Made by a program: the position numbers and the translations under genes. Shown in pieces: positions 35,801 to 43,420 of a stretch of DNA of 64,000 nt; within the stretch, counting starts at the first letter, position 1; every line of letters starts with the position of its first letter. The notes below the pieces were generated by a model that saw only the letters and a program-made list of their open reading frames with translations, was not told where the DNA came from and ran no database searches. The stretch comes from Dromiciops gliroides (lineage: Eukaryota; Chordata; Mammalia; Microbiotheria; Microbiotheriidae), in NCBI RefSeq assembly GCF_019393635.1, contig NC_057862.1:679132814-679196813 (forward strand), in the 5' to 3' direction.

Positions 35801-38800
35801 TGTATCCAGTTCCCTTTTCTGGGTACCCCAGCACCTGCTGTATCATACCATGAACTGCAACTCCTCTGCCTCTGCCTCACTTAAAGAAAATGACTATCTC
35901 CCTGAGCAGAAGACAGGCAGATACTTTTATAGAGGACTGATGGGGTGATCATCTGACTGTGGAAAGTTCCCTTACTGGGGGAAGACCATCCCCCACTTGT
36001 GGTAGCTGGGGGAATTTGGGTGAGGGGCAGTTCCAGATCTATCAAGCCATCTCTAACATAAGTTATTCTGTAAGTTGAGTTGTTTACATCCCTACATGGG
36101 AAGATGATACTCTTAATAACTATATTTCTATTAGGGCAGTTAGAAAGGGGTAAACATAGACAGAAGGTGTGAAGGTGTGAGTATAAGTTAACTTTGATGG
36201 AAGATATAAAAAAATCAAAGAGTGAGAAAGTATTGCACTGGTAGAAGAGGGAAAGGAGAGGATGTTATATCACATGAAGAGGTGTGAAAGACCTATTATA
36301 GTGGAAGGAAAGAAAGGAGGGAGGTGAGTATTACTTTTACCTTACTCTCATTGGATTTGGCTCAAAGAGGGAATAATATACACATTCAATTGAGCATAGA
36401 CATCTTACACTAAAGGGAAGTATGAGGGGAGAGAAACAAGAAAAGGGAGGGACTAACAGAAGGGAAGACAGATTGAGGAAGGTAGTGGTCAGAAGCAGAA
36501 CATTGGTGAGGAAGGTCAGGGTGGAAGGAGAGCGAGAGTGAGAGCGAAACAGAGAGACAAAGAGAGGCAGAGAGACAGAGAGACAGAGACAGAGAGAAGT
36601 ATAAACTGAAGTATAAAATAGGATGGAGATTGTGAATGGGATGAACTCACCCATAAAGTGGAAGTGAATAACAGATTGGATTAAAAATCAAAATCCTACA
36701 ATATGCTGTTTACAAGAAACATATATTAAGCAGAGAGATACACACAGAGTAACGGTAAAAGGCTGAAGCAGAATCTATTATGCTTCAGCTGAAGTAAAAA
36801 TAAAAGCAAGGGTAGCAATCATAATCTCAGACAAAGCAAAAGGAAAAATAGATCTAATAAAAGGAGACAAGGAAGGAAACTATATTTTGCTGAAAGATAC
36901 CATAGACAATGAAGTAATATCAATATTAAACATATATGCACCAAATGCTATAGCTTCCAGATTTCTAAAGGAGAAGTTAAATGAGTTGTAGGATGAAATA
37001 GTATGCTTCCACCAGTCTCGGACAACCATGGATCAGTGCCTTGAAGAGCCTCAGGCCACAACGTGGCTGTGTAGTCCGATATGGGAGCCGCAGCTCCTGC
37101 CGCAATGAGGACATTGGAAAACTGCACTCTCTGTTGCCCGTTGGTTCCTGCGTCTCATTCGTTTTTCTTCCTCCCAAGCTTGAAGGCCCATCTCAGCTGT
37201 GCGCAAACTGCTCCTGAGTACCGAACTCCATCGGGCGAGGTCCTCGGCCATCTCCTCCCAGCTGCCGATGTCTATTCCCAGAGCCCTCAAGTCTCACTTG
37301 CATACATCTCTGTATCGAAGCTCGGGGCGTCCAGCAGGTCTTTGGCCTGAGGCTAACTCACCATAGAGTAGGTCTTTAGGAATGCGCCCGTCTTGCATGT
37401 GGTGCACATGACTGAGCCAGCGCAGCCATCTTTGTTTCAGTAGGGTGTAGATGCTCGGAAGTTGCCTGTTGGAGCACTTCTGTGTTGGTGATCCTATCTG
37501 ACCAAGATATGCCAAGAATGCGCCGAAGGCAGTACATGTGGAAGCTGTTAAGCTTTTTCTCTTGTCTAGTATACATACTCCATGTTTTGCTGCCATACAG
37601 TAAGGTATTCAGGATGCATGCTCTATAGACAGCAAATTTGGTACTGTTTGCCCAGACATGCTTGGGAAGCTTAGCCATGGTTGAAGTAGACAGTACCATT
37701 ATACTAGTGGGGGATCTTAACTTTTCCTTCAAAGAACTAGATAACTCTAACCACAAAAGAAATGAGAAAGAAGTTAAGGAAGTTAATAGAATCTTAGAAA
37801 AGTTATATATGATAGACCTCTGGAGAAAATTGAATGGGGATAGAAAGGAATATACCTTTTTCTTAGTGGCACATGGCAACTACAACAAAATTGACCATGT
37901 ATTAGGACATAAAATCCTCAAAATCAAATACAGAAAGGCATAAATATTAAATGCATCCTTTTCAGATCATGGTGCAACAAAAATTGCATTTAAAAAAGGA
38001 CCATGGAGAGATAGATTAAAAGTTAATTAGAATCAAAATAGTCTATACTAAATATATAAATAAACTAAGTATATACATAAACTAAAGAATGAATAGGTCA
38101 AAGAACAAATCATAGAAATCATCAATAACTTCAATAAAGACAATGACAACAATGAGACAACATACAAATTTATGAGATGCAGCCAAAGTAGTCCTTAGGG
38201 AAAATTTTATATATCTAAACAGTTAAATAAAAAAAAAAAATAGAGAAAGTGTAAATCAATGATTTTGGAATGCAACTGAAAAAAGCTAGAAAAAGAATAA
38301 ATTAAAAATCCCCAATTAAATACTAATTTGGAAATCCTGAAAATAAAAGGAGAGATTAGTAAAATTTAAAGAAAACCATTGAACTAATAAAACTTAGAGT
38401 TGCTTTTATGAAAAAGCAATAAAATAAATAAATCATTGTTTAATTTTATTTTAAAAAAGAAAGAAACCAAATTGCCAATATTGAATGTTAAAAGGGTAGA
38501 TTCACCACAAATGAAAAGGAAATTAAAGCAATAATTAGGACCCATTTTGTCCAATTGTAAGCCAATAAATCTGACAATCTAAGTGAAATGGTTGAATAGT
38601 TACAAAGATATAAATTGCCCAGGTTAACAGAAAAGGAAATAGAATACTTAAATAACCCTATTTTAGAAAAAATAATTGACTATAAATCATTTTGATTTCT
38701 TTATTGGAAAACTACCTTGATATATATCATTTTATACCTACCAGATTGGCTGAAATGATTGAAGGGGAAAGTGACAAATGTTGGAGGGGATGTGGAAAAA

Positions 38801-40142
38801 TCGGGATACTATTTCATTGTTGGTGAAATTGTGAACCGATTCAAACATTTTGGGGAACAATCTGTATTATACTCAAAGAGTTATTAAATTGCCTATACCC
38901 TTTTGACCATTACTAGGTCTATTTCCAAAAATGATTTGGGAAAAAGGAAAAGAATCTTTATGTTCTAAATTAAAAAAAAAATTTTTGCAGGGCAATGAGG
39001 GTTAAGTGACTTGCCCAGGGTCACACAGCTAGTTAAGCGTCAAGTATCTGAGGCCAGATTTGAACTCAGGTCCTCCTGAATCCAGGGCCAGTGCTTTATC
39101 CACTTCGCCACCTAGCTGCCCCTATTTTTAAACATTTTTTTTTAATTTTTGCAGGGCAATGGGGGTTAAGTGACTTGCCCAGGGAAGAATCTATATGTTC
39201 TAAAATGTTTATAGCAGCTCTTTCTGTGGTGGCAGAGAACTGAAAATTGCAGGGATGCCCATCAATTAAGGAATGGCTAGACAAGTTGTGGGGACAATTT
39301 TTACAGATGATATGATGGTATACTTAGAGAATCAATTAAGAAACTAGTTGAGGGGCAGCTAGGTTGTACAGTGGATAAAGCACCAGCCCTGGATTCAGGA
39401 GGACCTGAGTTCAAATCTGGCCTCAGACACTTAACACTTACTAGCTGTGTGACCCTGGGCAAGTCACTTAACCCTCATTGCCCCACCAAAAAACAAAACA
39501 AAAAAACCTAGTTGAAACAATAACTTTAGCAAAGTTACAGGATGTGAAATAAACCCATATAAATCAGCATTTCTATATATTACCAGCAAAGTTTAGCAGT
39601 GAGATAAAAAGAGAAAATCCTTTCAAAATAATTGTAGACAATATAAAATAGTTGGGAGTCTACCTGCCAAGACAAATCCAGGAACTCCAAGAACACAATT
39701 ACAAAACATTTTTTGCACAAGTAAATTCAGGCCTAAACAACTGGAAAAGTATTGATTGCTCATGAGTAGGCCATGCCAATATAATAAAATTGACAATTCT
39801 ACTTAAATTGATTTGCTTATTCAGTGCCATGCCAATCAACCTACCAAAAATCATTTTATAGAGCTAGAAAAAAGTCATAATAAAATTAATCTGGAAGAAC
39901 AATCGGTCAAAAGTATCAAGGGAATTAATGAAAACAATTGTGAAGGAAGGTGGTAATCATCAAAGCTATCTGGTACTGGCTAAGAAATAGAGTGGTGGAT
40001 CAATGGAATAGACTAGGTACACAAGACTTAGTAGTAAATAACCATAGTAATAGTATTTGATAAACCCAAAGACTCCAATTTTCAAGACAAGTACTCACTA
40101 TTTGATAAAAAACTGCTGGAAAAACTGGAAAACAGTATAGCA

Positions 40143-40177
<35 letters not shown>

Positions 40178-43100
40178 TGATTCAAATTCATGAGAATACA
40201 AGTAATTCCCTAACTAATAAATGGTCAAAGGATATGAACAGGCAGTTTTCAGATAGAGAAATCAAAGCTATCCATAGTCATATGAAAAAATGTTCTAAAT
40301 CATTATTGATTAGAGAAATGCAAATTAAAACAGCTCTGACATGCTACCTCACACATATCAAATTGGCTAATATTACAGAAAAGGAAAATAAGTTTCTCTC
40401 TTTCTCTTTCTTTCTCTCTTTCCTTCCTTCCTTGTCTTTTTAAAAATAGTTGAATAGAATTTTATTTTCAAAATAATGATAATATATGCAAATATATGTA
40501 AATAAACAAAAACAAATTTTGACACCAATTTCTAAAAACTTTGTGTTTCAACTTCTCTTCCTCCTTCCCTTCCCACCCCCCACCCACAAGAACTCAAGCA
40601 ATTCAAAATAAGTTATACATGAGTAGTCGTGGAAAACATTCCCACATTAGCTAGGTTGTGAGAGAAAACAGTTAAAAAACCCAAACTTCAGATTAAGGAA
40701 TTGTAAAAACAATTAAAAAAATGTGTTTCAGTCTGTTTTCAGATACCTTCAGTTCTCTCTCTGTAGATGGATTGCAATTTTCATAAGTCCTTCAGGGTTA
40801 TATTGGATCATTGCCTTGCTGAAAATAACCACATGCTTCCTGGCAGATCATCTTACACTATTGCTGTTATTTTGTATACAGTACAGAATTGAAGTTCATG
40901 TAGATCTTTCTGGGTTTTTCTGATTCTTCCTTGTCTTGTTGTACAAAATTACTAATATGGAAATGTTTTATATGACTACATACATATAACCTATATCAGA
41001 TTACTTACTATTTTAGGAAGAGGGGAGGGGAGAAAGGGAAGGATAGAATTTGGAACTTAAAACTTAAAAAAAAATCCACAACAAATGTTAAATTTTTTTA
41101 CATGTAATTGGGGGAAAATAAAATATTTTTTTAAAAAATTGCTTAAAGGGGAGGAAGCAGATTAATTTAAAAATACCTGATTTTTTGGGAAAAGTTTAAA
41201 AAATAATTGAACAAATAAATAAAGGCAGAGAGGACCTGGATTAGATAATCTCTAGAGTTCCTTTAGACTCTAAACCCTGTGCTCTTATAAAATGGGGATA
41301 CTAACAACCATCATTTAAATCATTCTTAAAACACAGAGTCTCATGAGATCCTCACAATCACCTTGTGAAGTCAGTACTACAGACATTATACAATGAGGTA
41401 GGATGTGAATTCAGGTTTTCCTAATAGTCAGGTCCCGGCTTCCTTACATCCACTACCAGACAGGAGACTGAAGGTGAAGGAGCAGAGAGGTGGAAAGGAG
41501 AGATAGATGCTTGGTCATCTTCTTGCTTTTCTCCTTGTCTGTCCTGTCCTGTCGCCTCCTCCTTGCCAACTGTTGTTCTCTGGTCCTTCCCAAGCTGTAC
41601 GTGGGCAGCCCTGCCTCTCTCTGGGGTATTTTCTTTCTTTCTTTCTTTTTTTTTTTTGGTGAGGCAATTGGGGTTAAGTGACTTGCCCAGGGTCACACAG
41701 CTAGCAAGTGTTAAGTGTCTGAGGCCGGATTTGAACTCAGGTCCTCCGGACTCCAGGGCTGGTGCTCTATCCACTACGCCACCTCGCTGCCCCTCTGGGG
41801 TATTTTCTTACCCTGGAACCAATGATCAAACTTAGAAATCCACCAGGATCAGGCTAGATGTTTGGCTCCTCACCAGGGGTTCTTGACCAGGTGTCCAGAG
41901 ACCTCAAAGGGATCCATGGGGGAGATTTCAGAGAGCTTGTGAACTTGGATAGGAAAAATAATGTCCCTTTTATTTTCACTAATCTAACCAAAATTTAGTA
42001 TTTACTTCAATGATTACAAACATTTTGAGTTTGCCCAAAAGGATCCGGGAAATGAAAAAGGTTAAGAACTCCTGTTCTAAAGCCTTATATTAGGATTGAT
42101 GCCTCTTCAAGGTCTTTGAGGTATTCTCCAATCTTCTTTTCCTTTTATTTCCTTTTATTTTAATTTTTTTTGGGTGGGACAATGAGGGTTAAGTGACTTG
42201 CCCAAGGTCACACAGCTAGTAAGTGTCAAGTGTCTGAGGTTGGATTTGAACTCAGGTCCTCCTGAATCCAGGGCCGGTGCTCTATCCACTGCGCCACTGA
42301 GCTGCCCCCACCAATCTCCTTTTGAGACCACTGAAGCAGCTGGTGGTGTAATAGGGAGACCTCTGGACCTGGAGTCAAGAAAAACTGAATAGAAATCCAG
42401 TCTCAGATACTTCTTAGCTATGGGACCTTGGGCAAGTCAATTCATCACTGTTTGTCACAGTTTCCTCAATGGTAAAATGGGGACAATAACAAACAGTACC
42501 TGCCTTGCAGGTTCTGTTGACAGGATCAAATGAGATACTAATTGTAAAAAGCTCTTAGTACTGGGGCAACTAGATGGCACAGTGGATAAAGCACTGGCCC
42601 TGGATTCAGAAGGACCTGAATTCAAATCCAGCCTCAGACACTTGACACTTACTAGCTGTGTGACCCTGGGTAAGTCACTTAACCCTCATTGCCCTGCAAA
42701 AAAAAAAAAAAAAGCTCTTAGTGCTAGCCTCAGCACATAGTAGGTGCTATACAAATACTTATTCCTTTCCTCTCTTCCCTCATTTTCTAACCTAACCATG
42801 TCACTGCCAGAAAGCTACTTATACTTTGAATTCCCCTTATGGTGACAAGCCTTTATTGTGTCTACTTAATAAATAAGGCACTGTGCTAGGTGGGGGGATA
42901 GAGAAAAAATCATTTTTTATATACTGTTAGTCTGCTCTGGACAGGTCCCATTTACCCAGAATTTCTCTGTGTGTCTCCCCAGCTTGTTTGTTTGTTAGTC
43001 ACCATTGGGTGGTCATGGTCAGTGGATACAGATTCCCACACCAGGCACCAGGGGTAGACAGGAAAGTAAATAAAAGATCAGCCTCTGTTCCTTCTCTTCT

Positions 43101-43301
43101 TGTCTTCCTATATAACTGTTGTGTCTTGGGTGAGAGTTCAGGAGCTGGGATTTTGGTCTGAATAGTAAAATGCAGCCCAAGTTGTGCCCAGGACTTAGAA
43201 CAAAGAGATAGAAGAAGAGCCCAGGGAGTCCCACACTTACCCAGTGTCTTTGGTGGTTCTTTGTTTGTATAAATATTCATATAGATGTTCTGAGTGTCCA
43301 T
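19219..43301 (-). CDS. C-type lectin, type II membrane receptor, six exons, 244 aa (langerin/CLEC4F-like)
   Basis: Six exons on the - strand (43301-43241, 28046-27936, 27338-27192, 26023-25872, 21033-20918, 19366-19219) join with phases 1,1,1,0,2 to give 735 coding bases including the stop. Domain order: cytoplasmic tail 1-34; membrane segment about 35-57; short neck about 58-110; C-type lectin domain about 117-241. Landmarks are WIGL (169-172), QPD (202-204), EDC (214-216), WND (227-229) and cysteines 141, 216, 232 and 240, which fit the two core disulfides. QPD plus a Gly-containing loop plus WND is the galactose/GalNAc-type calcium site known from ASGPR, so galactose-type binding is inferred. 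The domain start ([14 protein letters not shown]) lacks the extra N-terminal cysteine pair, as in langerin. Lectin exons of 152 and 116 bp are usual for this group. Human langerin (328 aa) and CLEC4F (589 aa) have much longer necks, so this may be a shortened orthologue or a marsupial paralogue. Confidence 0.85.
19639..19790 (+). mobile_element. Young SINE in lectin intron 5
   Basis: CCCTCATTGTCCCAC tail. Left target repeat AGAATCCGCAGGCC reappears only after the next SINE (AGAATCCGCAAGCCC at 19965), so the next copy lies in this one's tail. Confidence 0.9.
19809..19964 (+). mobile_element. Young SINE nested in the tail of the preceding SINE
   Basis: CCCCAATTGCCTCAC tail and a pure A tract of about 20. 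Confidence 0.9.
20040..20400 (+). mobile_element. MIR/THER1-like SINEs
   Basis: tagtgcagtggataaagtgc ... cctcatgtgtaaaatggaaa ... ttgttgtgaggatgggatga; probably two overlapping copies, in lectin intron 5. Confidence 0.65.
20812..20852. repeat. (CA)n microsatellite
   Basis: About 20 CA units within lectin intron 5, just beyond the donor of exon 5. Confidence 0.92.
20918..21033 (-). CDS. Lectin exon 5: central C-type lectin domain with WIGL
   Basis: The 116-bp exon runs from a pyrimidine-rich acceptor (tttattttcctctgcag) to donor ACG|GTGAGT. It encodes [20 protein letters not shown], then [22 protein letters not shown] is the structural signature of C-type lectins, and W-V-D-G-T-P-Y-N is the usual strand before the long loop. 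Phase runs from 0 to 2. A (CA)n tract lies 66-106 bp beyond its 3' end, inside intron 5. Confidence 0.9.
21797..22012 (-). mobile_element. MAR1-like SINE in lectin intron 4
   Basis: It starts tgttgttattcagccatttt and has ccatttccttctccagctca, but the GACTTGCCCAGGGTCACACA block is largely deleted. Confidence 0.78.
22955..23055 (+). mobile_element. L2-like 3' end, short
   Basis: taagctcttggagggcaggg, then aatgcctgttaaccgatgct and tgttgaattgaa. Confidence 0.5.
23690..24110 (+). mobile_element. L2-like 3' end
   Basis: It ends ttagattccttgaaggcggg ... tatccccagtgcttagcata, then tggcacatagtaggtgctta-ataaaa, the usual L2 3' end. The start is uncertain. Confidence 0.5.
24720..24920 (-). mobile_element. 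MIR/THER1-like SINE
   Basis: cttgatcctcacaactaccc ... gtctagcttcacacagctag. Confidence 0.72.
25872..26023 (-). CDS. Lectin exon 4: first third of the C-type lectin domain
   Basis: The 152-bp exon has a strong acceptor (tgtctctctcctgaccattaag) and ends CAG|GTCTGTGG, a weak donor outside the first two bases. It encodes 50 whole codons including [21 protein letters not shown] (Cys141) and [10 protein letters not shown]. This matches the start and first helix of the lectin domain. Closest recalled relatives are langerin and CLEC4F (GWK..GN.YYFS...K.W..AEQFCVS). A sequon is present at N147 (NLT). Exon length and phase (1 to 0) are typical of group II receptors. Confidence 0.88.
26024..27191 (-). 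other. Lectin intron 3 (1.2 kb)
   Basis: No young SINE or L1 was recognised here. Open frames on both strands lack domain features and look like chance frames. Confidence 0.65.
27192..27338 (-). CDS. Lectin exon 3: short neck
   Basis: The 147-bp exon starts after a long pyrimidine tract ending in ATATTTAG and ends at a perfect donor (TACT|GTAAGT). It encodes about 49 residues. The second half ([20 protein letters not shown]) has hydrophobic spacing suited to a few coiled-coil heptads. Two cysteines (64, 74) could make interchain bonds. Sequons occur at N62 (NTC), N79 (NST) and N96 (NAS). Nearer AG dinucleotides were considered, but this acceptor has the best tract and the correct phase. The neck is much shorter than in langerin or CLEC4F. 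Confidence 0.75.
27500..27665 (-). mobile_element. MIR-like SINE in lectin intron 2
   Basis: cctcggaggtcatctaaagt ... atttacctaaaatcacacaa; between lectin exons 2 and 3. Confidence 0.6.
27936..28046 (-). CDS. Lectin exon 2: juxtamembrane and transmembrane segment
   Basis: This 111-bp exon lies between an acceptor ending ttttgggaggaaa...gcag (C/T-rich on the coding strand) and donor CTGT|GTAAGT. It encodes [14 protein letters not shown] followed by a 23-residue hydrophobic run ([19 protein letters not shown], then TVL). Basic or polar residues before the run and extracellular sequence after it fit a type II signal anchor. The phase joins exon 1 (G + AG = Glu21) and exon 3 (T + AC = Tyr58) without a stop. 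Confidence 0.85.
28165..28660 (-). mobile_element. L1 3' end
   Basis: A distinct L1 3' end type (gatttctagtttcaaatttt) runs back into ttctggatgtgaaagcattt and ctcactcatcataagttcat. The agatttctagttt phrase occurs twice at its end, suggesting a small tail duplication. It begins 120 bp upstream of lectin exon 2 in transcript direction. Confidence 0.75.
28925..29071 (+). mobile_element. Young SINE, first at a reused site
   Basis: CCCCCATTGCCCCGC tail. Flanked by AAAATTGGCCGTC left and AAATTGGCCGTCAT right. Confidence 0.9.
29087..29232 (+). mobile_element. Young SINE, second at the same site
   Basis: CCCCAATTGCCTCAC tail. The third version of the target phrase (AAATTGGCTGTTG) follows. Confidence 0.9.
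29258..29450 (-). mobile_element. MIR/THER1-like SINE
   Basis: ttatctcatttgatcctcaa ... acatgccccacatcacagaa. Confidence 0.72.
29590..30320 (+). mobile_element. Probable L1 5'/ORF1-type remnant
   Basis: GA-rich, stop-rich sequence resembles the 5' UTR-ORF1 part of marsupial L1 in tone (aggaagtaaagctagacaga, gaaatcaagcaagagacaaa). Assignment is weak. It could belong to another retroelement. Confidence 0.35.
30337..30500 (+). mobile_element. Young SINE with mixed diagnostic bases
   Basis: It has the CCCCAATTGCCTCAC tail but GGATTCAGG in the body. Tail followed by (GAAA)n. Target repeat AGAAATGGGCTCCTA. Confidence 0.9.
30510..30700 (+). mobile_element. MIR/THER1-like SINE
   Basis: gagttcaaatccagcctcag ... 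tcaattgtaaaatggggata ... attgttgtgagggtcaaatg. Confidence 0.75.
30700..31070 (+). mobile_element. L1 ORF2 tail fragment
   Basis: It contains gtggtgtatgaatgtagtgg, gaactgatgcagagtgaagt and gagcagaacctagagggtga, the L1 block upstream of the 3' UTR. It stops where a reversed L1 end begins. Confidence 0.65.
31075..31750 (-). mobile_element. L1 3' end carrying a nested L1 3' end
   Basis: The outer copy reads 31075-31332 and resumes at about 31622 (gacagtatctttcattatg). The inner copy (about 31336-31621, type gatttctagtttcaaatttt) is flanked by GACAGTATCTTT on both sides and itself holds a SINE at 31430-31573. Confidence 0.75.
31430..31573 (-). mobile_element. Young SINE inside nested L1
   Basis: CCCTCATTGCCCTGC tail; target repeat CAACATTTATTTTT. 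Confidence 0.9.
31861..31920. repeat. (ATCT)n/(CATC)n microsatellite
   Basis: ATCT units with a central block of CATC/CGTC variants. Confidence 0.85.
32043..32186 (+). mobile_element. Young SINE with mixed tail
   Basis: Tail CCCCAATTGCCCTGC mixes the two main types. Target repeat TAGTGATATT. Confidence 0.9.
32510..32625 (+). mobile_element. MIR-like SINE fragment
   Basis: acatagtggatagaaggctt ... tagctacgtgaccttggtga. Confidence 0.55.
32626..32900 (+). mobile_element. L2-like LINE fragment, + strand
   Basis: The nucleotide phrase ttgcaataggctcctaactg ... aaagtgatcttcctaaagtg corresponds to the DYCNSLL...KVIFLK region seen in the - strand copies. A SINE (32903-33048) ends it. Confidence 0.5.
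32903..33048 (-). mobile_element. Young SINE
   Basis: CCCTCATTGTCCCGC tail. Target repeat TAAAATCTACTG, exact on both sides. Confidence 0.92.
33070..33200 (+). mobile_element. MIR-like SINE fragment
   Basis: gacttggatttgaatctcac ... tttcctcacatgtaaaatga. Confidence 0.55.
34130..34585 (+). mobile_element. L1 3' end
   Basis: Forward 3' end: gaactaatgaagagtaagtg, tctccagagaaagaactgat, tagaaacatgttttgcatga, and an A-rich finish after ttgggaaaaataaaatattt. Confidence 0.8.
36535..36600. repeat. (GA)-rich tract
   Basis: GAGA and CAGA units within the L1 copy. Confidence 0.7.
36986..37679 (-). mobile_element. 3' piece of a non-L1 LINE (RT C-terminal region with zinc finger) nested in L1
   Basis: The - strand reads [35 protein letters not shown], then [40 protein letters not shown] and DVCK, and ends with [17 protein letters not shown], a C2H2 finger. 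This is the typical C-terminus of certain vertebrate non-LTR retrotransposon polymerases and differs from L1. I cannot fix the clade. One frame change near VLQQ and one in-frame stop after DVCK (a likely CGA to TGA change) break it. The piece is GC-rich and interrupts the L1 endonuclease region: L1 reads up to GATGAAATAG on the left and resumes at GTTGAAGTAGACAG on the right. Confidence 0.75.
38975..39122 (-). mobile_element. Young SINE in L1
   Basis: CCCTCATTGCCCTGC tail. The L1 phrase AAGAATCTTTATGTTCTAAA to its left returns after the next partial copy. Confidence 0.9.
39130..39185 (-). mobile_element. Truncated SINE tail
   Basis: Only the tail end (TGGGCAAGTCACTTAACCCC and on) remains. 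Directly followed by GAAGAATCTATATGTTCTAA, the target repeat. Confidence 0.8.
39352..39506 (+). mobile_element. Young SINE in L1
   Basis: CCCTCATTGCCCCAC tail; target repeat CTAGTTGA. Confidence 0.9.
40145..40173. repeat. (AT)n microsatellite
   Basis: About 14 AT units inside L1 ORF2. Confidence 0.9.
40393..40437. repeat. (CTTT)n/(CCTT)n tract
   Basis: Marks the junction between the L1 ORF2 segment and a reversed L1 3' end. Confidence 0.8.
40440..40917 (-). mobile_element. L1 3' end, reverse orientation
   Basis: The reversed 3' UTR pattern is present: ttttattttc, then ctcttcctccttcccttccc, ttatacatgagtagtcgtgg and ttcagttctctctctgtaga. It abuts a + strand L1 3' end at 40918. Confidence 0.75.
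40918..41135 (+). mobile_element. L1 3' UTR end, forward
   Basis: The + strand has the usual L1 3' end: gaagaggggaggggagaaag, then gaatttggaacttaaaactt and tgtaattgggggaaaataaa. With the preceding reversed piece it forms an inverted pair. Confidence 0.75.
41645..41793 (-). mobile_element. Young SINE
   Basis: CCCCAATTGCCTCAC tail; exact target repeat CTCTGGGGTATTTTCTT. Confidence 0.92.
42155..42308 (-). mobile_element. Young SINE
   Basis: CCCTCATTGTCCCAC tail; target repeat CCAATCTTCTTTT / CCAATCTCCTTTT. Confidence 0.88.
42330..42765 (+). mobile_element. MIR/THER1-like SINE split by a young SINE
   Basis: gtggtgtaatagggagacct ... tttcctcaatggtaaaatgg ... ctcagcacatagtaggtgct; interrupted at 42563-42711. 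Confidence 0.7.
42563..42711 (+). mobile_element. Young SINE
   Basis: CCCTCATTGCCCTGC tail; target repeat AAAAAGCTCTTAGT. Inserted in a MIR/THER1-like element. Confidence 0.92.
43241..43301 (-). CDS. Lectin exon 1: start codon and cytoplasmic tail
   Basis: The exon encodes [20 protein letters not shown] and one further base, ending at a consensus donor (CTGG|GTAAGTG). I chose the ATG at 43301 because it is the first ATG in this frame. Upstream codons in frame contain no other ATG near it. The tail holds Y7-M-N-I, which fits the YxxPhi endocytosis motif, and two YxN triplets (Y7-M-N, Y11-T-N) that match the Grb2 SH2 consensus. It is not a canonical ITIM because the -2 position of Y7 is Asn. 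Function of these motifs is inferred. Confidence 0.75.
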
Positions 43302-43420
43302 GCTTCTGACTTTCACAGTGCCAGCTGCAAACTTTCAAGTCCTCCAAGCTTAATGGAAAAAAATGTAAGCTGGCACTTTGGTGTGCCTAAAAATACTCCT
43401 ACCACAGAGGATGTGTGTAA
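43302..43420 (-). promoter_or_regulatory. Possible lectin gene promoter/5' UTR
   Basis: On the - strand a TATA-like TATTTTTA lies at 43388-43395, about 90 bp before the start codon, and a RUNX-type TGTGGT is just upstream. A PU.1-like AGGAAGT is near 43728. These are plausible for a myeloid gene, but short motifs of this kind occur often by chance. Confidence 0.2.

Larger units (their letters stand above)
34900..38700 (+). mobile_element. L1 copy: 5' end, ORF1 remnant and ORF2 endonuclease part
   Basis: It starts with the marsupial L1 5' end (gaggcagagccaagatgg at about 34904). ORF1-like sequence near 35360-35770 follows, then the ORF2 endonuclease region (36660-36985, resuming at 37680-37940 with IILVGDLN and [15 protein letters not shown]). 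It ends near 38690 at [15 protein letters not shown], where the polymerase domain should start. Many stops make it inactive. The 35770-36330 part does not clearly match ORF1 or ORF2 and may be the inter-ORF region or another insert. Confidence 0.75.
38700..39300 (+). mobile_element. L1 ORF2 tail segment out of order
   Basis: It holds L1 ORF2 C-terminal sequence (ctaccagattggctgaaatg, gatgtggaaaaatcgggata, ccatcaattaaggaatggct). In a normal L1 this comes after the polymerase core, but here it precedes it. Two SINE pieces interrupt it at 38975-39185. Confidence 0.7.
39300..40392 (+). mobile_element. L1 ORF2 polymerase segment
   Basis: It begins with DDMMVYLEN, the L1 polymerase active-site neighbourhood. 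It continues through ISIYYQQS-, [13 protein letters not shown]- and [20 protein letters not shown]-like blocks and ends at a (CTTT)n tract. Stops are frequent. A SINE lies at 39352-39506 and an (AT)n tract at 40145-40172. Confidence 0.72.
28047..43240 (-). other. Lectin intron 1 (15.2 kb), repeat-filled
   Basis: This intron makes up most of the gene. It contains several L1 pieces in both directions, an L2-like fragment, a nested foreign LINE piece, MIR-like SINEs and about a dozen young SINEs, described separately. Between repeats (33250-34130 and 41136-41640, for example) I saw only unremarkable single-copy DNA and no further convincing exon. Confidence 0.75.
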
